A DNA stretch of 40,956 nucleotides, from the NCBI GenBank assembly GCA_937910665.1, contig CALEPR010000194.1, forward strand, positions 1 to 40,956, given 5' to 3'. The translations under genes and the position numbers were made by a program. Positions within the stretch are counted from its first letter, which is position 1. Each line of letters starts with the position of its first letter. Below the pieces are notes generated by a model. It worked only from the letters and a program-made list of their open reading frames with translations. It made no database searches and was not told the DNA's origin. The DNA is from an uncultured Selenomonadales bacterium. GTDB taxonomy: Bacteria; Bacillota; Negativicutes; Selenomonadales; Selenomonadaceae. Shown in pieces: positions 14,853 through 22,705 of this stretch.

Positions 14853-16067
14853 TTGATAAAAAAATTTCCATTCCACTACGGCTACATTGTGGCGGCATGT
14901 TGTGCGCTGGTAACAACTTTTAACATTGGTTTGGTTTTGAGTTGTGCAGGAATTTTTTTCGTTCCTGTCAGCGAAGAATTAAATGTTGCGGTCGGGCAAG
15001 TCGCGATGTATCTGTCATTCAATTTAATCGCGTCGGCAATTTGTCTGTCGTTCGCAGGAAAAGTTTTGGAAAAATTTGGAGCGCGGCTAATGATGACAAT
15101 TTCCTCTGCAGTCATGGGCTTGTGTTTAATGTCAATGTCAAAGTTTGATTCGCTGTTGCAATTTTATGCGGCGGGAATAATTTTAGGCGTGACATTTACT
15201 TTTTTGATGTATCTGAGCTTTCCAACTTTAATTCCGAAGTGGTTCAAAAAACGCGTCGGACTTTTTATCGGAATCGCGGCGGCAGGTTCAAGCATTGGCG
15301 GAGCAATTTTCAATCCTGTTTGCGGAAAGTTAATCACGCTCTACGGCTGGCGGACGACTTATTTAATTTTAGGATTGGTAATTTTATTTTTTGTAACTCC
15401 TGTGATTGGATTTTTCTTGCGGAATAAACCTGCAGATGTCGGCTTGAAACCTTTCGGAGATTCTGATATAAAAATTTCTGCCGCAAAAAAATCTTCGGCA
15501 ACAGGAATTGACTACAGCAGGGCGATTAAAATGCCTGCGTTCTACAAACTTTTTGCCTTTGGATTTTTGATGTCGGCAGTCGCAAGTATCTTTCAGTACA
15601 TTCCAAAATATTCCGGCACACTAAATTTTACTCTGGAGGAAGCGTCTTTCGCGGCGGCGGCGGCGATGCTCGGTTCGACGCTCGGCAAAGTCGGCTTGGG
15701 AATTTTAAATGACAGAAGCATTTATTTAGGAATTTCCGCGACGCTTGGATTTGGAATTGCAGGTTTAGTTTTGATAATGTTTGGAAATTTAGGACTGGCA
15801 ATTTTAATCGGCGGAGGATTTTTGTTCGGCTGGGCGCACGCAGGAGTTTTTGTGCAAACGCCGCTTTTGGTTAGAAAAGTTTTCGGTGGAAAAAGTTACT
15901 CGCAAATTTATTCCAACATTTCAATGGCGATAACCGCCGCGTCTGCTTTGGCGATTGGTGGAATTGGTTTTCTTGCTGACTTCGGCGGCTACAATTTAGT
16001 TTTTGTTCTGGGAATTATTTCCTTGATAATTTGCGGCGCACTGAGTTTTACAACAATTAAAAATTAA
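14853..16067 (+). CDS. MFS transporter, oxalate/formate antiporter-like
   Basis: The product is 404 aa with about 12 hydrophobic segments. TTG 14853 is seven bases from GTGAGGCGG (14837-14845). Features of the major facilitator superfamily: the FAGKVLEKFGARLMM loop 2-3 motif (residues about 68-82) and a central loop between helices 6 and 7 (NKPADVGLKPFGDSD). The pattern around KKRVGLFIGIAAAGSSIGGA agrees with the OFA (oxalate:formate) and monocarboxylate subgroup, which moves small carboxylates. The substrate cannot be read from sequence. The gene has its own promoter and ends 12 bases from the convergent murE. Confidence 0.85.
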   Translation: MIKKFPFHYGYIVAACCALVTTFNIGLVLSCAGIFFVPVSEELNVAVGQVAMYLSFNLIASAICLSFAGKVLEKFGARLMMTISSAVMGLCLMSMSKFDSLLQFYAAGIILGVTFTFLMYLSFPTLIPKWFKKRVGLFIGIAAAGSSIGGAIFNPVCGKLITLYGWRTTYLILGLVILFFVTPVIGFFLRNKPADVGLKPFGDSDIKISAAKKSSATGIDYSRAIKMPAFYKLFAFGFLMSAVASIFQYIPKYSGTLNFTLEEASFAAAAAMLGSTLGKVGLGILNDRSIYLGISATLGFGIAGLVLIMFGNLGLAILIGGGFLFGWAHAGVFVQTPLLVRKVFGGKSYSQIYSNISMAITAASALAIGGIGFLADFGGYNLVFVLGIISLIICGALSFTTIKN

Positions 16068-16073
16068 AATTTT

Positions 16074-16091
16074 AATTCCTAATTCCTAATT
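16074..16091. repeat. heptamer repeat at the murE 3' end
   Basis: AATTCCT AATTCCT AATT (plus strand), i.e. AATTAGG units on the minus strand. The repeat supplies the last codons and the TAG stop of murE. Related heptamers occur at 19025, 34482 and 36324. Confidence 0.75.
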
Positions 16092-17563
16092 GAAATCGCC
16101 TCGAGTGCAACTTCTCTGTCGTCGAAGTGAATTGTTTTGTCTTTCAGAATTTGATAATTTTCGTGACCTTTGCCGAGAATCAAAATTATGTCGTCAGGCT
16201 GTGCGAGTTCGACTGCGCGGAAAATTGCCTGTCGCCTGTCGATGATACATTCATGAACTTTGTCGGAAATTTTTTCTTTCACGCCGACTTCAACTTCAGC
16301 CAAGATTTTTTCAGGATCTTCGGTTCGCGGATTGTCTGAAGTCGCAATTACAATGTCAGAAAGTTCTGCGGCAATTCGTCCCATAATCGGACGCTTTGTA
16401 TTGTCCCTGTCGCCGCCACAACCAAAAACTGTAATAATTTTTTTCTTGGCAATTTTTTTTGCAGTTTCCAAAACATTTTTCACGCCGTCGGGAGTGTGTG
16501 CATAGTCGACAATGATTGTGAAAGGAATGTCGGCAAAAATTTTTTCAAAACGACCGGGAACAGATTTAAAATTCTCCAGCGCGATTTTAATATCAGTTGG
16601 AGAAATTTTTTCTGCGAGCGTCGCACCAATCGCCGCCAAAACATTGTAGACATTAAAAATTCCTGTCAGATGCAAATTTAAATCCATTTCGCCAAAATTT
16701 CCGCGAACTTTAAATTTAGTTCCGTCCGCTTGAACATCGACGTTGACTGCTTGAAGGTCAGAATTTTTTTCTATGCCGTAAGTAATTTTGTCGCAGGTGG
16801 AATGATTCAACATTTCGGAGCTTGCTGCGTCGTCGAGATTTATAACGGCGGTCTTGCCAACTTTTTTTCCTGTGCGCGAAACAATGTCGAAAAGTTTTGC
16901 CTTCGTCTTGCAATAATTTTCCAGCGTCTTGTGATAGTCCAAATGATCCTGAGTCAAGTTTGTAAAAATTGCCGTGTCGAATTCCACTCCCGAAACTCTG
17001 TGCTCGGCGAGTGCGTGACTTGAAACTTCCATGACAACAAAGTCAACATTTTTTTCGCACATTGAAACAAAAATATGTTGCAGGTCTATGACGTTCGGAG
17101 TTGTATTGTGAATTGGAAAAATTTCTTCGCCGATCATCATCTGGATAGTTCCAATCAAACCGACTTTGTAACCTGCCTGTTTCAAAATTGCGCGAATCAA
17201 ATAAGTTGTCGTCGTCTTGCCGTTCGTCCCCGTCACTCCGATAACGCGCATTTTTTTTGAAGGATAATCATAAAAGTAAGGAACCAAAATTGCGAGCGAG
17301 TTCAGCATATCTGGTACGACAAGTGCGGAAATTCCTTCCGGCGGAGAAATATTTTCGCGGCAAGTTAAAATTGCAGTCGCGCCTTTTTCCTTCGCTTGAG
17401 AAATAAAATTGTGTCCGTCGAAGTGTGCGCCTTCCATGCAAACAAATAAACTTCCTTCGCTGACTTTCCTGGAATCGTGCTGAATATTTTTTATTTCAAT
17501 TTTGCCGTCGCCAATAATTTTTGAATCTTGGATCAACAGCGCAAGTTCTTCCAAAGTTTTCAT
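16079..17563 (-). CDS. murE: UDP-MurNAc-tripeptide synthetase (meso-DAP type)
   Basis: The product is 494 aa, normal length. MurE adds the third peptide residue to UDP-MurNAc-L-Ala-D-Glu in peptidoglycan synthesis (ATP-dependent, cytosol). Seen: SLFVCMEGAHFDGHNFI (N-terminal UDP-binding domain), the P-loop GVTGTNGKTTTTY (about 110-122), EVSSHALAEHRV, NLTQDHLDYH, and DNPRTEDP at 410-417. The DNPR motif is the established mark of meso-diaminopimelate specificity, as opposed to lysine. GKGHE is at 464-468. ATG 17563 is preceded by AGGAGG. The last codons and stop lie in a heptamer repeat, so the exact C-terminus may vary between strains. It stands alone, not in a mur cluster. Confidence 0.95.
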   Translation of the reverse strand: MKTLEELALLIQDSKIIGDGKIEIKNIQHDSRKVSEGSLFVCMEGAHFDGHNFISQAKEKGATAILTCRENISPPEGISALVVPDMLNSLAILVPYFYDYPSKKMRVIGVTGTNGKTTTTYLIRAILKQAGYKVGLIGTIQMMIGEEIFPIHNTTPNVIDLQHIFVSMCEKNVDFVVMEVSSHALAEHRVSGVEFDTAIFTNLTQDHLDYHKTLENYCKTKAKLFDIVSRTGKKVGKTAVINLDDAASSEMLNHSTCDKITYGIEKNSDLQAVNVDVQADGTKFKVRGNFGEMDLNLHLTGIFNVYNVLAAIGATLAEKISPTDIKIALENFKSVPGRFEKIFADIPFTIIVDYAHTPDGVKNVLETAKKIAKKKIITVFGCGGDRDNTKRPIMGRIAAELSDIVIATSDNPRTEDPEKILAEVEVGVKEKISDKVHECIIDRRQAIFRAVELAQPDDIILILGKGHENYQILKDKTIHFDDREVALEAISIRN

Positions 17564-17667
17564 CAGTCAAAAACCTCCTGAAAAATTTTTTCCTAAACTT
17601 CGCCAAAATAAAAATTTTTTCCTTCAAACGTTTGTTAAAATCTCCAAGCAAAATTTTAAAAAATTTT

Positions 17668-19905
17668 TTACCGAATCGCGAAAAATGCTTGTCCTACACA
17701 AATTCCGCCGTCATTCGCCGGTATCATTCTGTTCAGCAAAATTTTTAAATTTTTTTTCTCCAACTTCTCAACAACTAATTCTGTCAGTAAAATATTTTGA
17801 AATACTCCGCCACTCAATGCCACTGTAAAAATTTTTTCGCGCTCCGAAATCTTCAAAACTTTTTCAAAAATTATCTCAGCAAGTCCTGCGTGAAAATATT
17901 TCGCCAAAAAATTTCTGTCTTCGCCTAACAAAACTTTTTCCAAAATTTTTTCAAAAAGTTCCTCAGTCGAAAAAATATTTTTTACTTCAACTTCGCCGAC
18001 AAAATTTTCTGCAAAACTTTCCAATTTCATCGCCGCTTCGCCTTCGTAAGAATTTTTTTCGCAAATTTTTAAAATCGCCGCAACTGCATCAAATAATCTC
18101 CCGCAACTTGTAGATTCAATGCAATTCAAATTTTTCTCCAGCAAAAATTTCTGCGCTTTAACTTTTTCGGCTGTAAAAATTTCTTCTGCAAAATTTTTAT
18201 TTTTCATCATAGAAATTGCATTTCGCCAACAATCCACCGAACTTTTATCGCCGCCTGCTTGAATAAATTTTGAAATGCTGTCCACACGCTGATAATTTTT
18301 CGCGTCGCAAATAAAAAATTCGCCGCCCCAAATCGTGCCGTCGTCGCCAAATCCTGTGCCGTCCATCGCCACGCCTATCACTTCGCCAAAATAATTATTT
18401 TCCGCCAAATTACTCAAAATATGCGCGTAATGATGCTGAATTTTTTCAAGAAAAATATTTTTTTCTGCAGAAATTTTTTCAGCAATTTTCACGCTCTGAT
18501 AACGCGGATGTTTGTCGCAAATTATTTTTTCAGGAAAAATTTCAAGCAAATCACTCATTCGACGCACAGATTTTTCAAAAATTTCCGCAGTTTTTATATT
18601 CCCAAAATCGCCGATGTAGGGCGATGCATAAATTAAATTATTTTTCGCCAGCGCAAAAGTATTTTTCAACTCGCCGCCGACTGCCAAAACTGAAATTTTT
18701 TTGCTTTTTTCGATAAAAATCGGTAATGGCGAATATCCGCGACTCCTGCGAATCATCGACGGCTGATTTTTAAAAAAATTCATCACAGAATCATCTGCGC
18801 GGAGCAAAATTTTTCTGTCGTGCGTCAAAATCGCGTCGCAAAAATTTTTGTCAAAATCTTCCTCGTCAATTTCAATCGGATTTCCTGAAAAATTCAAACT
18901 TGTCATAATCAAAGCGTCGGGGAAATTTTTAATATCGTCCGGCAAATCGAAAATCAGCAAATGTAATGGCGTGTATGGTAAAAATGCGCCAATTTTATTT
19001 ATTTGCGGAGCAACATTTTTGCTTAATGAGGAATGAGGAGTGAGGAGTGAGGAATTATTTCTTTTTTTTAATAAAATGATAGGTTTTTGCGGACTGTCTA
19101 GAAAAATTTTTTGTTCTGAATTTAAAAAACAATGTTCCTCAACGGCGGAAATATTTTTGAACATCACGGCGAAAGGTTTTTGCGGACGAAATTTTTTATC
19201 GCGAAGTCTTTGCACGGCTGAAAAATTTTTCGCGTCGCAAGCAATATGAAATCCGCCAATGCCTTTAATCGCGACAATTCCGCCTTGCAAAATAATTTTT
19301 CTGATTTTTTTAATCGCGTCGAGATTTTTTTCAGGCGAATTTTTCAAAAAAATTTGTGGACCGCAATCATTACAGCAAATCGGTTGCGCGTCGAATCTTC
19401 GCGAATTTTTATTAAAATATTCTTCAGAACATTTTTCGCACATCGGAAAATTTTTCATGGAAGTTCGCTCGCGGTCGTAAGGCATATTTTCCAAAATTGT
19501 AAGTCTTGGACCGCACGCAGTACAATTTATAAATGGATGCAAATATCTGCGATTATTTTTGTCGAAAAGTTCGCGCTTGCAATCTTCACAAATCGAAATG
19601 TCCGGCGAAACAAAAATATCTCCGCGTTCATGAGTGCTTTCGATAATTTTAAAATCTGAAAAAATTTTTTCAGTAAAAATTTCAGTCGCATCGATTTTTA
19701 AAATTGCGGAGCGCGGCGGAGAATTTTTTTTAATCGCGTCGATAAAATTTTTCAAAATATTTTCTGAAGTTTGAGCAAAAATTTCGACGTAAGAACCTTT
19801 GTTCGCGACAGTTCCAAGAATAAAAAAATTATCGGCAAGATTTTTGATGAAAGGACGAAAGCCGACACCTTGCACGATACCGAAAATTTTTATGTTGAAA
19901 GTCAA
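17668..19905 (-). CDS. hypF: carbamoyltransferase HypF, [NiFe]-hydrogenase maturation
   Basis: The product is about 745 aa. HypF makes the thiocyanate intermediate that becomes the CN ligands of [NiFe] hydrogenases, using carbamoyl phosphate and ATP. Domains in order: acylphosphatase (IVQGVGFRPF, residues about 10-19); two C-rich zinc fingers (CEDC...CTAC, CEKC...CNDC, about 105-190); YrdC-like (GGIVAIKGIGGFHIACDA); Kae1-like (HHYAHILSNL, AMDGTGFGDDGTIWGGEFF, YEGEAAMKLES, ALSGGVFQN). Start TTG 19905 is chosen because GAGGTGA precedes it; the GTG at 19914 is part of that ribosome site. An in-frame heptamer repeat adds about 10 residues (NNSSLLTPHSSL) in the YrdC part. No other hyp or hydrogenase genes are in view. 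Confidence 0.95.
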   Translation of the reverse strand: MTFNIKIFGIVQGVGFRPFIKNLADNFFILGTVANKGSYVEIFAQTSENILKNFIDAIKKNSPPRSAILKIDATEIFTEKIFSDFKIIESTHERGDIFVSPDISICEDCKRELFDKNNRRYLHPFINCTACGPRLTILENMPYDRERTSMKNFPMCEKCSEEYFNKNSRRFDAQPICCNDCGPQIFLKNSPEKNLDAIKKIRKIILQGGIVAIKGIGGFHIACDAKNFSAVQRLRDKKFRPQKPFAVMFKNISAVEEHCFLNSEQKIFLDSPQKPIILLKKRNNSSLLTPHSSLSKNVAPQINKIGAFLPYTPLHLLIFDLPDDIKNFPDALIMTSLNFSGNPIEIDEEDFDKNFCDAILTHDRKILLRADDSVMNFFKNQPSMIRRSRGYSPLPIFIEKSKKISVLAVGGELKNTFALAKNNLIYASPYIGDFGNIKTAEIFEKSVRRMSDLLEIFPEKIICDKHPRYQSVKIAEKISAEKNIFLEKIQHHYAHILSNLAENNYFGEVIGVAMDGTGFGDDGTIWGGEFFICDAKNYQRVDSISKFIQAGGDKSSVDCWRNAISMMKNKNFAEEIFTAEKVKAQKFLLEKNLNCIESTSCGRLFDAVAAILKICEKNSYEGEAAMKLESFAENFVGEVEVKNIFSTEELFEKILEKVLLGEDRNFLAKYFHAGLAEIIFEKVLKISEREKIFTVALSGGVFQNILLTELVVEKLEKKNLKILLNRMIPANDGGICVGQAFFAIR
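19025..19056. repeat. heptamer repeat inserted in frame in hypF
   Basis: AATGAGG AATGAGG AGTGAGG AGTGAGG AATT on the plus strand; on the coding strand it reads as the Ser/Leu/Pro stretch around residues 284-294 of HypF. It is the same unit family as at 36324-36351 (AATTAGG, AGTTAGG, AGTTAGG, AATGAGG). Confidence 0.8.
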
Positions 19906-19961
19906 GTAAATCACCTCGCAAATATTTTATCACAGCGCAAAATTTTTGTAGAGGAGATTTT

Positions 19962-20345
19962 ATGGCAAAAATTAAATCATGCAGGAAAATTTTCTTTCGC
20001 GTCAAAATAGATAAAAAATTTGTTGGAGACAGTCGATTGATTAAGATTGAAAATTTGCAGAAATATTTTGTTGAAGATAAAATTTTTGTGACAGAACATG
20101 CGTCAGAAAGATTTCGTCAACGCGGAATAAGAATCTCAGATATTCGGCGCGCAGTAAATTTTGGTGAGATTATCGAACAATATCCTGAAGATTATCCATA
20201 TCCGAGTTGTTTGGTTTGCGGAAAAAATAAATCAGACAAAATAATTCACGCAGTTTTGAGCGACGAAGGAACATCAAGTAGAATTATTACTGCATATTTT
20301 CCTGACGCTGATAAATGGAGCGAAAATTTTAAAATGCGGAGGTGA
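19962..20345 (+). CDS. DUF4258 protein, probable RelE/MqsR-fold toxin
   Basis: The product is 127 aa, ATG 19962 after GAGGAG (19951-19956). After a basic N-terminal 45 residues, the DUF4258 pattern is clear: VTEHASERFRQRGI, the ISDIRRAVNFGEIIEQYPED helix, SCLVCGK, then IIHAVLSDEG and IITAYFPDADKWSENF. DUF4258 proteins are often toxin components. The neighbour four bases downstream is a YgiT-type zinc finger protein, the usual antitoxin-like partner, so the pair looks like a toxin-antitoxin module. It is divergent from hypF. A decayed copy of its first 54 bases lies after the pair, at 20581. Confidence 0.8.
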   Translation: MAKIKSCRKIFFRVKIDKKFVGDSRLIKIENLQKYFVEDKIFVTEHASERFRQRGIRISDIRRAVNFGEIIEQYPEDYPYPSCLVCGKNKSDKIIHAVLSDEGTSSRIITAYFPDADKWSENFKMRR

Positions 20346-20349
20346 TTTT

Positions 20350-20580
20350 ATGAATTGTTTGGTTTGCAAGAATGGAACGATGGCTGACAGTTTTGAAACA
20401 TATTTTGCGAAATTGAAAACAGGTTATGCGATTATTGAAAATGTGCCGTGCAAAAAATGTGAACAGTGCGGAGAAATTTTATTTTCAGCGTCAGTAATTG
20501 AAAAAATTGAAAATTTGATTGAAAATATTGAAAAAATTTCGAGCAAAATTTTTATTTTTGACTACAAAATAGCGGCATAA
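20350..20580 (+). CDS. YgiT-type zinc finger protein, probable antitoxin
   Basis: The product is 76 aa, ATG 20350 with GGAGGTGA just before it, overlapping the end of the upstream gene. Two CxxC pairs (MNCLVC at 3-6 and CKKCEQCGE near 34-40) match the zinc-binding N-terminal domain of MqsA (YgiT). The middle is YFAKLKTGYAIIENVPC. The protein then has only a short helix and no HTH. It lies in tandem with the DUF4258 gene, so it is likely the neutralising partner. Compare the other pair at 10462-11007, where the partner has lost the zinc ligands. Confidence 0.8.
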   Translation: MNCLVCKNGTMADSFETYFAKLKTGYAIIENVPCKKCEQCGEILFSASVIEKIENLIENIEKISSKIFIFDYKIAA

Positions 20581-20634
20581 AAAATTTTTGTAGAGGAGAT
20601 TTTATAGCAAAAATTAAATCTTGCAGGAAAATTT
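20581..20634 (+). repeat. decayed duplicate of the DUF4258 gene start
   Basis: This 54-bp block equals 19939-19992 except for two changes. It includes the ribosome site GTAGAGGAGATTTTAT and the first codons, but the start ATG is now ATA. Sequence similarity stops after GGAAAATTT. It looks like the remnant of a tandem duplication or of an excised second copy. The copied unit (19939-20580) would be 642 bp. Confidence 0.85.
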
Positions 20635-20940
20635 CTTGACACAACCGTTTTTTTTAAATTGCTGCGAAAAAATTTTTAACAAAAATTGCAACGATTTTGA
20701 AATGCATCGAAGACAAAAAAATTTCCTCCGGCGTTGAGGAAAGTAATGTTGTTATGTTCAAAAAAAATTAAAAAATTTTTCACTCCGCATTGTCGGAGAT
20801 TTTTTTTGCAAATTTTTTAAAAAATCTTGCGTCGAAGTCTGAAATAAATTTCAATGCAAAAAATCCAATTTTTCAGAATGTTTTCAGGGGGGGCGTAGAA
20901 TAAATTTTAAATTCAAAATTTTTTAAAGGAGGCGGATTAT
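20635..20940. other. AT-rich intergenic region with hairpins
   Basis: No gene is supported. A 7-bp hairpin TTTCCTC/GAGGAAA (20722-20742) has no T-run. A terminator hairpin lies at 20783-20808. A G-run followed by CGTAGAATAAA is at 20887-20901, resembling the first bases of the window. An AAAGGAGG site at 20926-20933 belongs to the gene at 20941. Confidence 0.6.
20783..20808 (+). terminator. intrinsic terminator after the DUF4258/YgiT region
   Basis: CTCCG (20783-20787) pairs with CGGAG (20794-20798) over a 6-base loop, followed by A and a run of T to 20808. Confidence 0.65.
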
Positions 20941-21695
20941 ATGAACAGAAATTTTAAAATTATAGTGGTATGTGCATTTTTATTTGTTGTTTCAATTACT
21001 TCGATAATTACTGTTCTTGTAACTAAGTCAGAAGTAAAAAATAATAAAGTTGCAGATAATCAAATTCGGGAGTGTAAATTTTTTTGTGTAAGTGATTTTG
21101 AGACTGGCGTGCTGACGCACTTTTTGATTGAACTTACACAAAATTTCTGACACAGTCTCAAATTCATGAAAATTTTTCAAAAAATGATAAAAAAACTGAA
21201 CCTAAAAAAAATCAACCTAAAACTTCGGACAATAACAAACAAACAAAAAGCAATGAAAAAACTGCTTATAAAAATTTTGATTCCGAAATTACGAAAGGTA
21301 CTAATTTAGCAGATAAAAATTGGAAAGAATGGATTAACATTTTAGAAAATTATGATGCCGGAATGATTGATGAAAGTAAAATGATTTACAAACTTGAAGA
21401 AGTTGAGCGACAAATGGATTATTCAAAATCAATTATTGCAAATGCTCCTGTTGATTTATCAATCAGTGACAAAACTCAAAGTCAAATGAATGAAATTAAG
21501 CAAGGCTATCAAAACTGGATTGACGAAAGAAAAAAATGTATGCGAAATTATTTGAATGACTTTACTACAGGAAATTTGACTGAAGAAACAATTTTGAGAA
21601 CTCAAAGAATTATCAGTAAGTCGAATGAAATTTTGTTTGATGTTGCACAAAAAACTATTGATTTGGAAAATAAATTTAACTCGTTGTGGGGGTAG
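20941..21695 (+). pseudogene. membrane-anchored protein gene interrupted by a 90-bp element
   Basis: ATG 20941 with AAAGGAGG ahead. The first part encodes an N-terminal hydrophobic anchor (IIVVCAFLFVVSITSIITVL, residues about 7-27) and a Lys/Asn linker, then runs into the inserted element and stops at 21150. The frame continues downstream after a shift, ending at TAG 21693. Removing the 90-bp element and one 8-bp duplicate gives one frame of 218 codons, joining KVADNQI to HENFSKNDKK. The C-terminal part is helical (MIDESKMIYKLEEVERQMDY onward). No family is recognised. The last codons (NSLWG) abut the end of the IS982-like fragment. Confidence 0.85.
21068..21157. mobile_element. 90-bp MITE-like element with 8-bp target duplication
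   Basis: Left end 21068-21093 and right end 21132-21157 are 26-bp inverted repeats matching at 18 positions, with the inner 12 (TTTTGTGTAAGT) perfect. TCAAATTC flanks both sides (21060-21067 and 21158-21165), an 8-bp duplication. The 38-bp interior has a small GCGT-GCTG-ACGC hairpin and no coding capacity. The end sequence (GACTGTGTCAG...TTTTGTGTAA) resembles IS256-family ends as I remember them, and 8-9 bp duplications fit that family. The host gene is restored on conceptual excision. Confidence 0.85.
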
Positions 21696-21696
21696 A

Positions 21697-22297
21697 TCAA
21701 AAAATTAAAGATTTTATATTGTTGGAATTACTGATGAGCAGACAAAAATTGAACGCAAGAAATTTTGTTAAAAGTCTTGCACAAAGACCTTGAAATTTTT
21801 TAGCTAAAACTCTTTCAACATTAAATTGCTCTGTCAGTTGAGAGAAATCGGTTTCAATTCGTCTGCGTATTTTGAAAATCATTTGTCTGAATCGGTTCGA
21901 ATAATTTTCCCGAGAATTTTTTCTACGCAAAGTCAAAAGTGAAATACCTTTATCTGAAAAAATTTTTTCAAGAGTTTTCGATTGGTAGCCTTTATCGCCG
22001 ATGACTATAGAACCTGCAGACAAAATTTCGGAAAAATCTTCAAGACTTTTTCTGTCATCAACATTTGCCGGAGTTATTTCGAAAAGTTTTACCGCTCCAC
22101 TTTCGGTAGTCAGAACGTGAACTTTATAACCGAAAAAAGTTTCTTTTTTGGAAGGATTATAACTATATGCCGCTCCTTCCTCACGGAATGATTTGCAAAA
22201 ATTTGTTCTGCCAAACTTGCAAACTTCAAGAGGTGTCAACTATCAAAACATCGTCTTGAAAATTTTTGAAGCTGTATTCACAGGTTCTTAATTCGAC
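21697..22297 (-). pseudogene. IS982-family transposase, frameshifted and 5'-truncated
   Basis: The intact frame (22239 to 21697) encodes about 180 aa of the C-terminal catalytic part: VCKFGRTNFCKSF, GAAYSYNPSKKETFFGYKVH, ITPANVDDRKSLEDF, GDKGYQSKTLEK, RRRIETDFSQLTEQFNVERV. These match the IS982 transposase pattern (family length about 290 aa) with DDE residues partly present. The frame is broken near 22225; upstream, another frame to about 22297 reads ELRTCEYSFKNFQ then DDVLIVDT, the expected preceding region. No N-terminal part or left end is found, so the element is dead. Its right end must lie close to the stop of the plus-strand gene at 21695. Confidence 0.8.
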
Positions 22298-22452
22298 TTA
22301 TCGGCAACTGAATAGTCAACGCTCGGTCTTTTCCAATGATACGGCACTTTTGAAGGCTTTGTTCCTCGCAACGCAGGAGGTTATCAAAAAAAATGGATCA
22401 TGCCGATTCAAAATAGGGGATTGATTTTTGGCTAACTTTCTATTATGCTTGA
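22298..22452. other. degenerate intergenic DNA, no gene supported
   Basis: Short frames exist on both strands, including a minus-strand frame reading PALRGTKPSKVPYHWKRP, but none has a start with a ribosome site or a recognisable family. The composition is more mixed than the flanks, consistent with a scar between mobile-element debris and the decayed ABC gene. Confidence 0.5.
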
Positions 22453-22669
22453 GGGGCGTTTGCCGATATAAATTTTGATGTGGCGAGAATGAATTTTTTT
22501 ATGAATTTGCGGCTCGGCTTTGAGCGGAGGAATCTGCTTATTTTAATTTCTCACGACTTGGAGAAGGTAAAAAAAATTTGCCGTTCAAGTTATCTTGCTC
22601 GACAAGCGCATTTTAAAAACTGGCTCGGCTGAAGAAATTTTCCGATCGGAGGAAAAGAAAAAAATTTAG
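22453..22669 (+). pseudogene. decayed ABC-transporter ATPase C-terminal remnant
   Basis: One frame reads VARMNFFMNLRLGFE then RRNLLILISHDLEKVKKIC, where ILISHDL is the H-loop of ABC ATPases. After a frameshift near 22583 another frame reads VQVILLDKRILKTGSAEEIF, the usual strand and helix after the H-loop (VILLDKGRI..G..EEI). No Walker A or complete signature region is found. The remnant sits just before the glycan operon and may be what is left of a transporter once in this locus. Confidence 0.65.
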
Positions 22670-22705
22670 CTTTTAAAAAATTTTTCAGTAAAATAGGAGG
22701 AAGTT

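Noticed and set aside
19905..19914. GTG 19914 as the hypF start
   Set aside because: It is part of the GAGGTGA ribosome site; TTG 19905 is properly spaced and begins the acylphosphatase domain.
21082..21162. Crossed inverted repeats that could form an RNA pseudoknot
   Set aside because: The longer pair is the terminal repeats of the 90-bp element; the shorter 10-bp pair crosses the element border and is probably chance.
22298..22452. Minus-strand frame with PALRGTKPSKVPYHWKRP
   Set aside because: Short, no start or ribosome site, no family recognised; probably debris.
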